Shown: positions 19,208 to 29,005 of the stretch, one piece after another | Layout of the letters: each line of letters opens with the position of its first letter | Numbering within the stretch: the stretch's first letter is position 1 | NCBI GenBank assembly: GCA_000149225.2 | Contig: CM000692.1 | Location: forward strand, 124,001 to 188,000 | Direction: 5' to 3' | DNA length: 64,000 nucleotides | From: Lachancea kluyveri NRRL Y-12651 | Taxonomy: Eukaryota > Ascomycota > Saccharomycetes > Saccharomycetales > Saccharomycetaceae | Notes under the pieces: generated by a model | The model's database searches: none | Seen by the model: only the letters and a program-made list of their open reading frames with translations | Told to the model about the DNA's origin: nothing | Translations under genes and position numbers: made by a program

Positions 19208-21064
19208 ATGGATCAAGTACTTGCCAATGCTGTTAACGAAGACCAAGATCGCCTGGGTAAGAGAAGACTCAAGGATCGCTTGGTATCTGTCTTTCGTAAG
19301 TGGACAACCAGGGAGGGTATAGTCGGTGACTATGACTATGCGTTTTTGTTCACTCCGTCATTTCCTTTTAGAGACTGGTTCTATAGAAAGAGAGGCATCG
19401 AGCCAGTGAAGAGAGACCAGCCCTTTTTCTCGCTGGACTCCGATATGCCGTTAGTTTTAGGGTTTATCTTGGGCCTGCAACATGCGCTAGCAATGCTGGC
19501 CGGTGTTATCACTCCTCCAATCATTATCTCCGCAGTCACCAACTTCCCCACAGAAATCCAGCAGTACCTTGTATCGGCATCGCTGATCAACTCTGCTATC
19601 CTCTCTACCATACAGATTACTAGGTTTCATATCCCGATGACCCCTTACTATATCGGATCGGGCTTGGTTTCTGTCGTTGGTACTTCTTTTGCTACGATCA
19701 CAATTGTGAACAAGGCTTTCCCCATGATGTACAAGTCAGGCTATTGCCCCGTCGCAGACGACGGCACTTACTTGTCCTGTCCCAAGGGTTACGGTTCGAT
19801 CTTGGGCACTGCTGCTTGCTGCGCACTGTTGGAAATCGCCATGTCCTTCACTCCGCCAAAACTTTTACAGAGAATTTTCCCAAAGATTGTCACTGGTCCT
19901 GTCATCTTGTGTATTGCCACCAATCTGATCGAATCTGGGTTCCAAGATTGGGTCGGTGGCAGTGGTTGTGTCGGTGAAATCTGTCCGTTTGCAGGTGCTC
20001 CCATGGCTGGACAATGGGGGTCTGCTAGGTTTGTCGGTCTAGGGTTTCTGGTTTTCGTGACGATTATTCTTTGCGAGAAATGGGGTTCTCCGATAATGAA
20101 ATCGTGTGCCGTCATCGTCGGCCTTTTGGTTGGCTGTATCGTTGCAGCTGCATGTGGTTACTTCAGCCATGCCTCGATCGACGCGGCACCAGCTGCCACG
20201 TTCTTATGGGTCCACACTTTCCCCCTACACGTCTATGGTCCAGCGGTGTTACCGATGCTCGTTGTGTACATAGTGCTGGCTCAGGAATGTATCGGTGATG
20301 TTACTGCCACTTGCGATGTTTCTCGTTTGGAAGTAGAGGGTGAGCAGTACGAATCTCGTATTCAAGGTGCTGTCTTGTCCGATGGTCTAGGCGGTGTTCT
20401 ATCCGCTTTATTCACCATGCCACCAATGTCCACTTTTGCCCAGAACAACGGTGTCATTTCCTTGACAAAGTGTGCCAACAGACAGGTCGGTTACTGGTGT
20501 TGCTTCTTCCTGCTCGTTATGGGCATCTTTTCCAAGTTTGGTGCCGCTTTGGTTGCCATCCCTAAGCCAGTCTTGGGTGGTATGACTACTTTCTTGTTCA
20601 CCAGTGTTGCTGTCTCCGGTTTGAAGATCATTTCCTCTATCCCATTCACAAGAAGGGACAGATTTGTGCTAACCGCTGCTCTACTACCAGGTTTAGGCGC
20701 CGTACTGGTTCCCAACTGGTTTGACTATGTCTTCACCTATACTGGTGGTAACAAAGCACTACAGGGGTTCTTTAATGCAATTATTCTAGTTATGGAATCT
20801 GGGTTTGCTGTCGCCGGTATCGTTGCCATCATTTTGAACTTGTTTATACCTCAAGAACTCGACGAAGAGCTAATGGACGATATCGAAATTCAACAAGAAA
20901 ACTTAAGTGTGCTTGATGGCCAAAGCTCACCAATGATTAGCCATGTTTTGAGTGCCAAAAGCCTTGAGGCTCGAAAGGATAGAATGCATAACTCTGAAGA
21001 CAGTTATGAATTAAAAGATAATATCCATGTTACTACAGGTAGCAGTATCGATCCCCATCAGTAA
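19208..21064 (+). CDS. Xanthine/urate-type purine permease, NAT/NCS2 family
   Basis: Encodes 618 residues with 12 or more hydrophobic segments. The two family fingerprints are present: the QH motif in the first membrane helix (Q91-H92, in LQHALAMLAGVITPP) and the NAT signature QNNGVISLTK (Q412 to K421), whose polar residues set specificity. Cys-rich PVADDGTYLSCPKGYGS and the FQDWVGGSGC region resemble Aspergillus UapA/UapC and Candida Xut1, which import xanthine and uric acid with protons at the plasma membrane. I know of no family member in S. cerevisiae, so the gene is probably lost there. It sits between MDM34 and KIP3. GATA sites upstream suggest nitrogen control. Whether the substrate is xanthine, urate or both cannot be told by eye. 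Confidence 0.88.
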   Translation: MDQVLANAVNEDQDRLGKRRLKDRLVSVFRKWTTREGIVGDYDYAFLFTPSFPFRDWFYRKRGIEPVKRDQPFFSLDSDMPLVLGFILGLQHALAMLAGVITPPIIISAVTNFPTEIQQYLVSASLINSAILSTIQITRFHIPMTPYYIGSGLVSVVGTSFATITIVNKAFPMMYKSGYCPVADDGTYLSCPKGYGSILGTAACCALLEIAMSFTPPKLLQRIFPKIVTGPVILCIATNLIESGFQDWVGGSGCVGEICPFAGAPMAGQWGSARFVGLGFLVFVTIILCEKWGSPIMKSCAVIVGLLVGCIVAAACGYFSHASIDAAPAATFLWVHTFPLHVYGPAVLPMLVVYIVLAQECIGDVTATCDVSRLEVEGEQYESRIQGAVLSDGLGGVLSALFTMPPMSTFAQNNGVISLTKCANRQVGYWCCFFLLVMGIFSKFGAALVAIPKPVLGGMTTFLFTSVAVSGLKIISSIPFTRRDRFVLTAALLPGLGAVLVPNWFDYVFTYTGGNKALQGFFNAIILVMESGFAVAGIVAIILNLFIPQELDEELMDDIEIQQENLSVLDGQSSPMISHVLSAKSLEARKDRMHNSEDSYELKDNIHVTTGSSIDPHQ

Positions 21065-22658
21065 TCGTTCCTATGCTGCTTTCTATACATAATCTTTTTT
21101 TTTCCCTTCTTCTCTTCCTTTCGTTTCTCCGTCATCATATCCTTCTAGATCTATATTTTAAATTCTTTGTTAATACATATTCTGTGCAAATTTAGTAGGA
21201 AAATCTGTGATTTGTATCCTACTCCAAGCCTTAGACTTAGCCGTGTTATCAGTGGTGATATTTTTAGCTATCAGTCCAGTAAAAAAAAAAAAGACAAAAA
21301 TTAACTAATACTACATATTGTTACTTAAACAGACAACAAGATCTACAACTTCCGTTTAACGGGGGAGAAGAAGGCCTAAAAGTCTTTAGGCGTCAAACGA
21401 AAGGTCCATCTCTAAAACTGAAACTTGTTATAATAAAGAGATTACAATGTAGCAGGAGTTTCCGATTATAAAGAGTTTCAGTAGTTCCATATAATTCAGA
21501 CTGGTCATGTTCCCATAAAGACTATAACTATTTAAATCAAAAATTTGTTAAAGGACCATATTTTGAGTGCTTTACAAGTGTTTACGATAGCGTAAATATT
21601 TAGCGAAAGTGAAATACAACACTTTATCCCTTTTGAATGCAAGGGTAACCACGCATGCTTACAAAACGTTTAATGTGCCCGGCTATAATCCTTCTTTCTC
21701 GAGCTAGGATTAGGACAATCCGGCTCAAGCTCACTACAGACATAGGCTAGGTCTAGAATAACAATTCACAATAAGAATGCAGCTTCTTTTTCCAAATAAT
21801 GAAGCAACGTTGGTTGTTCTTCTGATTCGACTCCCGCGATTTCCGATATATTACAAGTCGCGTTATCACTGATTAAGAATTTTTAATATAGCAGGTGAGG
21901 TTGGTCAAACTTTCACCTACTATAAATTTCGTAGGCCACTGTGTTAAGGCAGAAGTATGATCTTAGCTCAGGAGTAAATTGAGAATACTGTAGGTGTACT
22001 GTTGGTGATGTTGACGAACCTTACGAAAACGTGTTAACCTGCGATGGACATAAATATACATAACATAACGCTGTTAAGTTCCCTATAGTAATTTTAAGCG
22101 CCAATAAGTTTGCAAGGACAAAGTTTACAGCGCATGGTTCCCAGAGCTTTACTATTTCACAGCTATATCGTTTCAGAACCGTTGACAAACGCACTCTTTG
22201 AACTCCTAACTTTTAGTATCAGGAAAAATCCGGTGTGCAACCACAATCCGTGCCATCCAACCATTCTATATTACACCAAGAATTTTTTCCAAGACTGCCT
22301 TAGATCCTACCATACCTTTCTTGAATGGCACATGCAGATGCGCTTCTCGAAGGTGAAATTTAATCCACCTCCACATCTTCAACATCTTTACCAAAAATTT
22401 CCAAGCATAAAAAGCTAAGAATTACTTTCATAGTAAATAAATATTGTATTTGGCCTTTCAGGACTAGTTAAAGGCTCACGTTTGAGACATTTAGCGCCTC
22501 AATGTCTCTATTTGGAAGCGATGCCATTTCGCGTGTTTAGTTACCTGCGTCTTTGCGGCAGAGTTATTTTTCCGGCGAATCTCGATTTCTTGTCAACAAA
22601 TCATCACCATTGTCATTTCAAGTAAACATCAAGGTAGCAGCGTAAGGGGGACACTGAT
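21065..22658. other. 1.6-kb permease-KIP3 intergenic region
   Basis: Holds the permease 3' end and the KIP3 promoter but is much longer than usual here. I see no tRNA, LTR or recognisable protein. There is a 7-bp stem (TAATCCT at 21686-21692, AGGATTA at 21706-21712) flanked by two CCGGCT copies (21679 and 21720). A frame of about 100 codons near 22110-22418 starts with TTG, is unrecognised, and is not counted as a gene. Confidence 0.65.
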
Positions 22659-25088
22659 ATGACATCAACCATTCCTGAAACACGTCAGTCATCTATACTT
22701 GTTGCCGTAAGAGTGAGACCCTTTACACAGGAAGAAAATGCTCATTTGATACACGATAACTCGGAATTCACAGCATACCGGCTAGGGGATGCCACATTAA
22801 CACTGCCAGGGCTAGAAAATACCACACCAACAAAACAAGTTAGCGTTGAAAAGTCTACCAACAGATTCAAACCCTGCGGTATACGAAAAATTGTTGATTG
22901 TGTTGACGACAAGATGCTAATATTCGATCCTGCCGAAAATAACCCATTGAACAAAATCAGCGAGAACGTGCTAAACTCAAGAATCCTACAACAAGACAGA
23001 ACGAAAAACGGCCGTAGCAGCAGTAGTACAAGACGTTACATGAGACGCAGTGGTGAGCAAAAATTTGTCTTTGATAAGTTGTTCGATGAAGATGCGACCC
23101 AAACTGAAGTATACGAATCAACAACTAGGCCATTGCTCGACTCAGTATTGGACGGGTTTAATGGTACTGTCTTTGCATATGGTGCTACGGGATGTGGCAA
23201 AACTTTTACTATTAGCGGTACCCCTGAACAACCGGGTGTAATATTTCTGACTATGCAAGAGTTGTTCCAAAGGATAGAGGATTTGAAGGATAGTAAACAT
23301 TTTGACTTGACGTTATCATACTTGGAAATATACAATGAATCAATAAGGGATCTTCTATCACCAGACATATCTTCAAAGAAGCTCGTAATACGTGAAGATT
23401 CAATAAAGGGTATTTCTGTGGCAAATCTATCGCATCACACCCCACAAACAGTTCAGGACGTCATGGATTTGGTGGTAAGGGGGAATATGAACAGAACAAC
23501 ATCGCCTACAGACGCAAATGAGACTTCTTCACGCTCACATGCTGTACTACAGATAAATGTTGTACAGAAAAACAGAACTGCAGAACTAAGCGAGGCCCAC
23601 ACTTTTGCCACACTTTCAATAATCGATTTAGCAGGTAGCGAACGTGCATCTGCAACAAAAAACAGGGGTGAAAGATTACACGAGGGTGCCAATATTAATA
23701 GGTCTTTGTTGGCTTTAGGAAACTGCATAAATGCGCTTTGCGTCAGTGGAAGACGGTCTACATGCCACGTGCCTTACAGGGATTCCAAATTGACAAGGCT
23801 ACTAAAGTTTTCACTAGGTGGTAACTGTAAGACTGTGATGATCGTCTGCATCGCACCGAGTAGCGCACATTACGACGAAACATTAAACACATTGAAATAC
23901 GCCAATAGGGCGAAAGAGATAAAAACTAAAGTTATTCGGAATCAACACTCTTTAGATCGACACGTTGGCTCCTATCTAAAAATGATCACAGAGCAACGGC
24001 AAGAAATTGAAGAGTTACGTTGCCGTGAAAGTAAAATGGTTGCTTTAGAGTTGAACAAGTACAAATTGTCTCGAGAAAAACTGCAAATAGCTATCTGGGA
24101 CTCCATCAATGGCGTGAAAAACAATTATTCTAACATGGAAAAGCTTCAACTTTTAAAAACCAAGAAGAGTCTGATGCTTTGCAAACGTCGATTTTTACAA
24201 ATGGTAAGCATAGAACTAAGCAACTTAATGAAACTGTTAGCACAAGATACCAAAATATATGAGAATTGCATGGCGTTATACGATCAATTGATAAACAAGA
24301 TACGCGACTTGGAAGAAAAATTTGACACTTCCGATGAGCTAGATATGGCAATAGAACATACAAAGAGCGTCGACTTGGTCAAACTACAGGAAATGGAGAC
24401 TTGGGACGATTCCGTAGATTTGCCATGGTTCGAATCCCATTTGAATTTCTTGGCCGAGTCCTTGAGAAACGAAATATTGGTTACCGCCTCTATAATGATG
24501 GAAAGACTATTTGAAGACGAGAAATTAATATCCAGGTACAAGTTTGTTTCTCGTACGGTACTGGAAGCTTTTGCAAGCAAAGAAAATGGTGGTGCGGATA
24601 CTATGGACATGATTTTAGAAAGACTAGATTTTGCCATCAAGGATCTGGTACAAATCGACGACGAATTCGAACAATTTGCATCAGGACTAAGACCACCTCC
24701 GGTAAACTACAGCATGAAAGCTGGGAGAAAACTCCAATCGTATAGAAAACCTGCAAAGGTGGTCAAAACTAATAACACACCGTCACCACTAAGCTCGAAG
24801 ACTTCATATTCGAAACATTCTAAAAAAGTGAGATGGAGTGAAAGCACAACCATGTCCGGTAACGACTCAACCATGCAAGTAGACGATGACTCAGTCATAG
24901 CCACTGGCGCTCAGAGGCCTACACCGGCAGGAGATATAAATATCAACGACATGTTTGAAGAGGACGTAAGCATGCAAGACGCCCACGACAGCCAGGACCC
25001 TATCCTACATACCAAGGATTTGAACCGGATTTCTCAGGATAAACGCAAGATGTCCTTAACTTCAACCGCTCTCAGAGCTGGTAAATAA
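22659..25088 (+). CDS. KIP3: Kinesin-8 motor Kip3
   Basis: Encodes 809 residues (S. cerevisiae Kip3 805). The N-terminal motor domain spans residues 10 to about 430, with P-loop GATGCGKT (from G175), switch I NETSSRSH and switch II DLAGSER, plus HEGANINRSLLALGNCI. A coiled region follows, and a basic Ser/Thr-rich tail carries a KKVRWSES-like element. An insertion of low complexity lies in the motor between residues 60 and 130, as in other kinesin-8 proteins. Kip3 walks to microtubule plus ends and shortens them, setting spindle length and position. Order and strand fit YGL216W. Confidence 0.95.
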   Translation: MTSTIPETRQSSILVAVRVRPFTQEENAHLIHDNSEFTAYRLGDATLTLPGLENTTPTKQVSVEKSTNRFKPCGIRKIVDCVDDKMLIFDPAENNPLNKISENVLNSRILQQDRTKNGRSSSSTRRYMRRSGEQKFVFDKLFDEDATQTEVYESTTRPLLDSVLDGFNGTVFAYGATGCGKTFTISGTPEQPGVIFLTMQELFQRIEDLKDSKHFDLTLSYLEIYNESIRDLLSPDISSKKLVIREDSIKGISVANLSHHTPQTVQDVMDLVVRGNMNRTTSPTDANETSSRSHAVLQINVVQKNRTAELSEAHTFATLSIIDLAGSERASATKNRGERLHEGANINRSLLALGNCINALCVSGRRSTCHVPYRDSKLTRLLKFSLGGNCKTVMIVCIAPSSAHYDETLNTLKYANRAKEIKTKVIRNQHSLDRHVGSYLKMITEQRQEIEELRCRESKMVALELNKYKLSREKLQIAIWDSINGVKNNYSNMEKLQLLKTKKSLMLCKRRFLQMVSIELSNLMKLLAQDTKIYENCMALYDQLINKIRDLEEKFDTSDELDMAIEHTKSVDLVKLQEMETWDDSVDLPWFESHLNFLAESLRNEILVTASIMMERLFEDEKLISRYKFVSRTVLEAFASKENGGADTMDMILERLDFAIKDLVQIDDEFEQFASGLRPPPVNYSMKAGRKLQSYRKPAKVVKTNNTPSPLSSKTSYSKHSKKVRWSESTTMSGNDSTMQVDDDSVIATGAQRPTPAGDININDMFEEDVSMQDAHDSQDPILHTKDLNRISQDKRKMSLTSTALRAGK

Positions 25089-25754
25089 ACTAGTTATTTC
25101 AACTTTTAAACCGTTTAACCTTATGGCCTCGTCCAATGTGACCTATGCGTCGAAAAAACGACACCCTTTTCTTTTTCACTATGGGAAAAAATTTTTTCGC
25201 CGACACACAAAAGAGAAAAATTTGCTGATGAATCAACCTTCTCTTGAGTCTTATTTCTAGTTCTGTTCTACTAACCCTAACCCACCAACCCCAACCTTTC
25301 ACACCACTTTTTTGCATATATTAAAAGGAAATACATAGTTTCATACCTTGATTCTCTTTCCTTCTTTTAATATATCTTTTTTGGTCTTTCTTTTCTATTT
25401 TCCATTGCCAGGAACCCTATCCCGCCTTCTGCTACTACTGCTGTTAGGTTACTGTTAGCTCAGAAAGAGTACTAATAGTAATAAGGACAAGGTCACTATA
25501 TTAAAGAAGACTCAGGTTCAGTTTTCCTAGGACTCTTAAAGGGCAAAGCTTATCGCTTTTCGAAGGGAACAAAGGCAAGGGCAAACAGCACAAGGAACAG
25601 GAACATTCAAACTATTAAGACACTACTTTCTTGACATCAGAAAGTATAGAGTGAAGGTAGTTATTAGGTTAATTTGTCTTACTCGAATCCCTTAATAGGT
25701 TCTTTTTTCGAAGTCGTTTGCGTACTTCCAACACTACATTTTGGTTAGATAAAC
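25089..25754. promoter_or_regulatory. CLG1 promoter with telomere-like Tbf1 site
   Basis: The 666-nt region upstream of CLG1 contains AACCCTAA at 25273-25280 inside a longer CTAACCCTAACCC, the TTAGGG-type sequence bound by Tbf1 on the other strand. CATATATTAAAAGG follows at about 25314-25328. If transcription starts just after, the CLG1 leader would be about 350 to 400 nt, long for a yeast. No RNA gene was recognised inside it. Confidence 0.45.
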
Positions 25755-26963
25755 ATGGCTTCTTACATGTACTATCCAAATTACGCTGCTCCCCAACAGC
25801 AACCATATCATGGTCACTCCCAATCTATGGGTGCCATACCACCAATGAACACATACGGTTATTATCAACCTCCAGTTCAGCAACAACCTCAACCTTACTA
25901 TCATCACCATCACCAATCCCAACCCCAACATCAACAATCTGCAAGCTACCACCAGATTTTACCTCCTCCAGGGATGCCTTACATGATGCCGCCACATATG
26001 GCTGCACCACATGTATCTTCAGCCCCAGCGCCAGCGCTAGCTCCAGCTCAACAACAGGAACAGGTCAACGGTGGTGTCAGTGAAGTCTTGGATTATGATT
26101 TGGAGACAATGTCGGACTTTATTGTAAAAAATGCTTACTTAGCTTTTGACAATGATGAAGCCATTACTTCTGAGGGCTCCGAGGTTGTTGAAATTTTCAC
26201 CAAAGGTGTCGCTTCCGTTTTGAACGCCACCAGGCTACCATCCGTTACCATTTATTTGGCTTTGGACTACTTGTGCAAGTATATTGGGAAACTACCACAA
26301 GGCGCCCAAACTATCGGTGGTGAAGCCGTTAACGTTATTTATCAGAACTTGATGGTTGCTTTTGTCTTGGCTAATAAGTTTAACGATGACAAAACTTTTA
26401 CCAACAAGTCCTGGTCTCATGCTACCGGTATGGACACTTCGGTAATCAACCAACTGGAAAGAGACTGGCTAGTTTCTTTTGAATGGAAATTGTTCGATGA
26501 CAGATTTGTTTTATACGACGAATATGTCACCTCTTTTGAAATTTTTTGTAACGAAAAGATGGCACCTGCTCCTGTGCCAGCCCCTTTTCCAACTACTACA
26601 AACAACTATCTGCCTGTCCCTCAACAGCAAACTGCCTATCAAACCCCAGCTCCAATGCCAGCTGTAGTTTACTCTTCCCCATGCTTTACCGATGATAGAA
26701 GTGACTCGTGTAACTCATTTTACCAACCTTCTGCCAACTTTGCCTCCCCTATCTCTAATGGTTGTCCAACACCTAGGGACACAATAAAGCGTTACAACTA
26801 TTATAATGCACCGGCTCCAGTTGTTAACTCTGCTTCAAACTCCTTTTGGAATACTCCATTTGATGATATGAAGAGGAAAGATGACTACGGCATCAATACC
26901 TACGGGCAATATCACCAATTCTCTCAAAACAATGGCTACTACTGCTTTTCAACTGCTTATTAA
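25755..26963 (+). CDS. CLG1: Cyclin-like Pho85-interacting protein Clg1
   Basis: Encodes 402 residues (S. cerevisiae Clg1 452). The N-terminus (to about residue 100) is rich in Gln, His, Pro and Tyr. A cyclin box follows at about residues 115 to 260, with SDFIVKNAYLAF, LPSVTIYLALDYLCKYIG, VFVLANKFNDDKTF-like AFVLANKFNDDKTFTNKSW and LERDWLVSFEWKLF. The C-terminal third is Pro/Tyr/Ser-rich. Clg1 belongs to the Pcl group that binds the kinase Pho85 and has been linked to life span and autophagy in yeast. Position fits YGL215W, immediately after KIP3. Confidence 0.92.
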   Translation: MASYMYYPNYAAPQQQPYHGHSQSMGAIPPMNTYGYYQPPVQQQPQPYYHHHHQSQPQHQQSASYHQILPPPGMPYMMPPHMAAPHVSSAPAPALAPAQQQEQVNGGVSEVLDYDLETMSDFIVKNAYLAFDNDEAITSEGSEVVEIFTKGVASVLNATRLPSVTIYLALDYLCKYIGKLPQGAQTIGGEAVNVIYQNLMVAFVLANKFNDDKTFTNKSWSHATGMDTSVINQLERDWLVSFEWKLFDDRFVLYDEYVTSFEIFCNEKMAPAPVPAPFPTTTNNYLPVPQQQTAYQTPAPMPAVVYSSPCFTDDRSDSCNSFYQPSANFASPISNGCPTPRDTIKRYNYYNAPAPVVNSASNSFWNTPFDDMKRKDDYGINTYGQYHQFSQNNGYYCFSTAY

Positions 26964-27475
26964 GCTAAAAGAATATGACCCATCACCACCTACCGTCTTT
27001 TTTTAATCTATAGACAAAATCGAAAAAAAAAAAATGAGCAATACAAAAAAGAAAACAAAAAAAAATTGGAAAAAATGATTTTTTTTTAAAAACTTACAAA
27101 AAAAAAAAAATAATTTGATACTCATCGTTACTTTCATCTCGTGGTGTATGATTGTAAAGGGTTTATCAATATTTTTAATTCTGAGTAAGGTGATCGCCCA
27201 GAAATATGAAAAACTTCTAGAAAGTAACGTGGAACTCTTCCATCAGTTACAGAAAAAAAGTTTTTTGCTAAACTAGGAGCTTCTTCCGATTTAAGTGTGT
27301 AGGATCTCTTAAGTGAGCTTACTTCTACATTAAACTTTTTTTTCGAATTTAGCTCCTGCAAACTTTTTATAAACAAACTGTGTATTTAACAATGGTTTCT
27401 TATAAATTTTTTTTATTTTATTCGATTTTCGTGATATGGCTATGTAGCAAGTTTTAGGTACGAGCGTGCATGGTT
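26964..27475. other. Convergent CLG1-SKI8 region with poly(A) tracts
   Basis: The first 150 nt contain long A runs with interruptions (about 27021-27110) typical of a yeast 3' end. The rest includes an open frame on the minus strand (27134-27376) that has no ATG and no recognised domain. A TTTGCAG lies near its beginning, so a spliced small gene is conceivable but unsupported: I found no branch point or first exon. Confidence 0.5.
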
Positions 27476-28790
27476 TTACACCCCACCGGCCTCCCTAAAC
27501 CATCTTACGCTTCTATCTAGACAGACGCAACACAGTCCCTCGTTAGTGTCACTACCCATCCCACCACGAACACCCTTATTGATAAAAGTGACCGCCATCA
27601 CTGGTGGGTTTTTCAAGGAGTTTCCCTGCTCATCCCTTAGAAGGATGTCTTCCTCAATTTCAATATCACCTGCACTGATGTTTAAAGTAGAAACACGTTC
27701 CTTTAGTTTAACGTCCCAGACGCGGACCTTACTGTCGTAGCCACACGATGCTAAAAACTCACCGGTTGAGTTGAAACTCAAAGAAAAGACCCATCCGTCA
27801 TGTGCAAAGCTACCAACACTGGTCTGTGCGCTGTGAGTTGGAACAGTCAAGTTCCCAACACGTTCACCATATTCGGTTTCATACAATGTTACACAGCCAT
27901 ACGAACCAGAATCGTTGGCAACAGCAAGGAGCCCGCCTAAAGGTGAAAACTTGACGTCACGAACAGTGCTGCTATTTTCCTCAATACCTTGAATTCCAAA
28001 TCCTTCAAAATTGTAGATTGGTCTCAAAGTGCGCAACTGAGCAACAACAACACTACCATCAGAGAATCCGGTAGCTATCAACCCATTAGAAGAAACGTCC
28101 ACTGATGTTGCAAAGTTAGGTTCAGAGCTCAAAATTTCACCTTGTAAAGTTAAGTGTGGTTGAAATTCCAGCTCTTCATTTTGCTGTTGAAGTTTTTCTT
28201 CCTCGATACTATAATCTTCTCTCTTGTCAACCCTACTCTCGTCTATTTCCTGTGCGAATGGATGGAACTTCCAAACCCTTGTACTGCCGGTAACCTCAGT
28301 AGCAATGAGTCTATGGGATAACAGATGATCACTACTTCTATACCATTTCACACACCAAAAGCTCTTCCGCTTATCTTCAGGACCCATCAAATCTAATTCA
28401 GTCAGTTCACCATTTGTGGTATTGACAGAATAAAACTGAATGTTACCGTTAAAAGATACGCAAGCAACGATACATATTTCGACACCCCCTCTTTCCACCG
28501 AGTGGAAAACATCGACGTGATGAACACCTGTCTTACTGACAAGCTTTGAAATGACATTGTTTTTAGGCAAATCTCCCTCAAGCAACTTGTTTTTCCACAG
28601 TTTAATTGTACCATCACCAGAACATGTTACGGTATATGGATTAGAGATCGAGACTCCGAAAATGTCGGCAGTGTGAGCTTTACCACAATTTGTTGTAGGG
28701 ATAAATAACTTAGACTTTGGGAAAAGTGGGGTGTTAGTACTAAACAATAGAAACGGTTAATCTTTTTTAGACATAATCAAAGCATACCAT
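27476..28790 (-). CDS. SKI8: WD-repeat protein Ski8 (spliced)
   Basis: Two exons: 28788-28790 (only the ATG) and 27476-28714. The product is 413 residues (S. cerevisiae Ski8 397). The body of the frame has no ATG where the protein should start, but joining ATG directly to codon TCT gives MSKLFIPTTNCGKAHTADIF, matching S. cerevisiae MSKVFIATANAGKAH. WD-like repeats follow, including TCSGDGTIKLWKNK and ASCGYDSKVRVWDVK, and the conserved end is CVCLDRSVRWFREAGG. Ski8 holds together the Ski2-Ski3-Ski8 helicase complex that feeds mRNA to the cytoplasmic exosome, and has a second role in meiotic recombination with Spo11. Position fits YGL213C. Confidence 0.92.
28715..28787 (-). other. SKI8 intron directly after the start codon
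   Basis: The 73-nt intron begins GTATGC immediately after ATG, has an exact TACTAAC branch point (28739-28733), and ends CAAAG, 19 nt past the branch adenine. The 3' end AAG is unusual, since yeast introns nearly always end in CAG or TAG. The splice restores the expected Ski8 N-terminus exactly. Confidence 0.82.
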
Positions 28791-29005
28791 AGCTCAAAGT
28801 TGTATAGATGGTCTAGTTTATTTTGCCACTCAGTATACAGTTTTCTCCTACGTTGTACCGATTGTCGAAAAAAGTTGATTTTCAACGAACTTTAAGAAAT
28901 CATCCATCTGTCAAGATAAAACAAATCTACTCGAAAAAGGGAAGGGAAAAAAAATAAAAAGAAAAAAGAGACAAGTGATTATATCCTAAAGACAACTCAA
29001 GTGCA

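Noticed and set aside
22110-22418. Frame of about 100 codons before KIP3
   Set aside because: It starts with TTG, resembles no protein I know and lies in a probable promoter.
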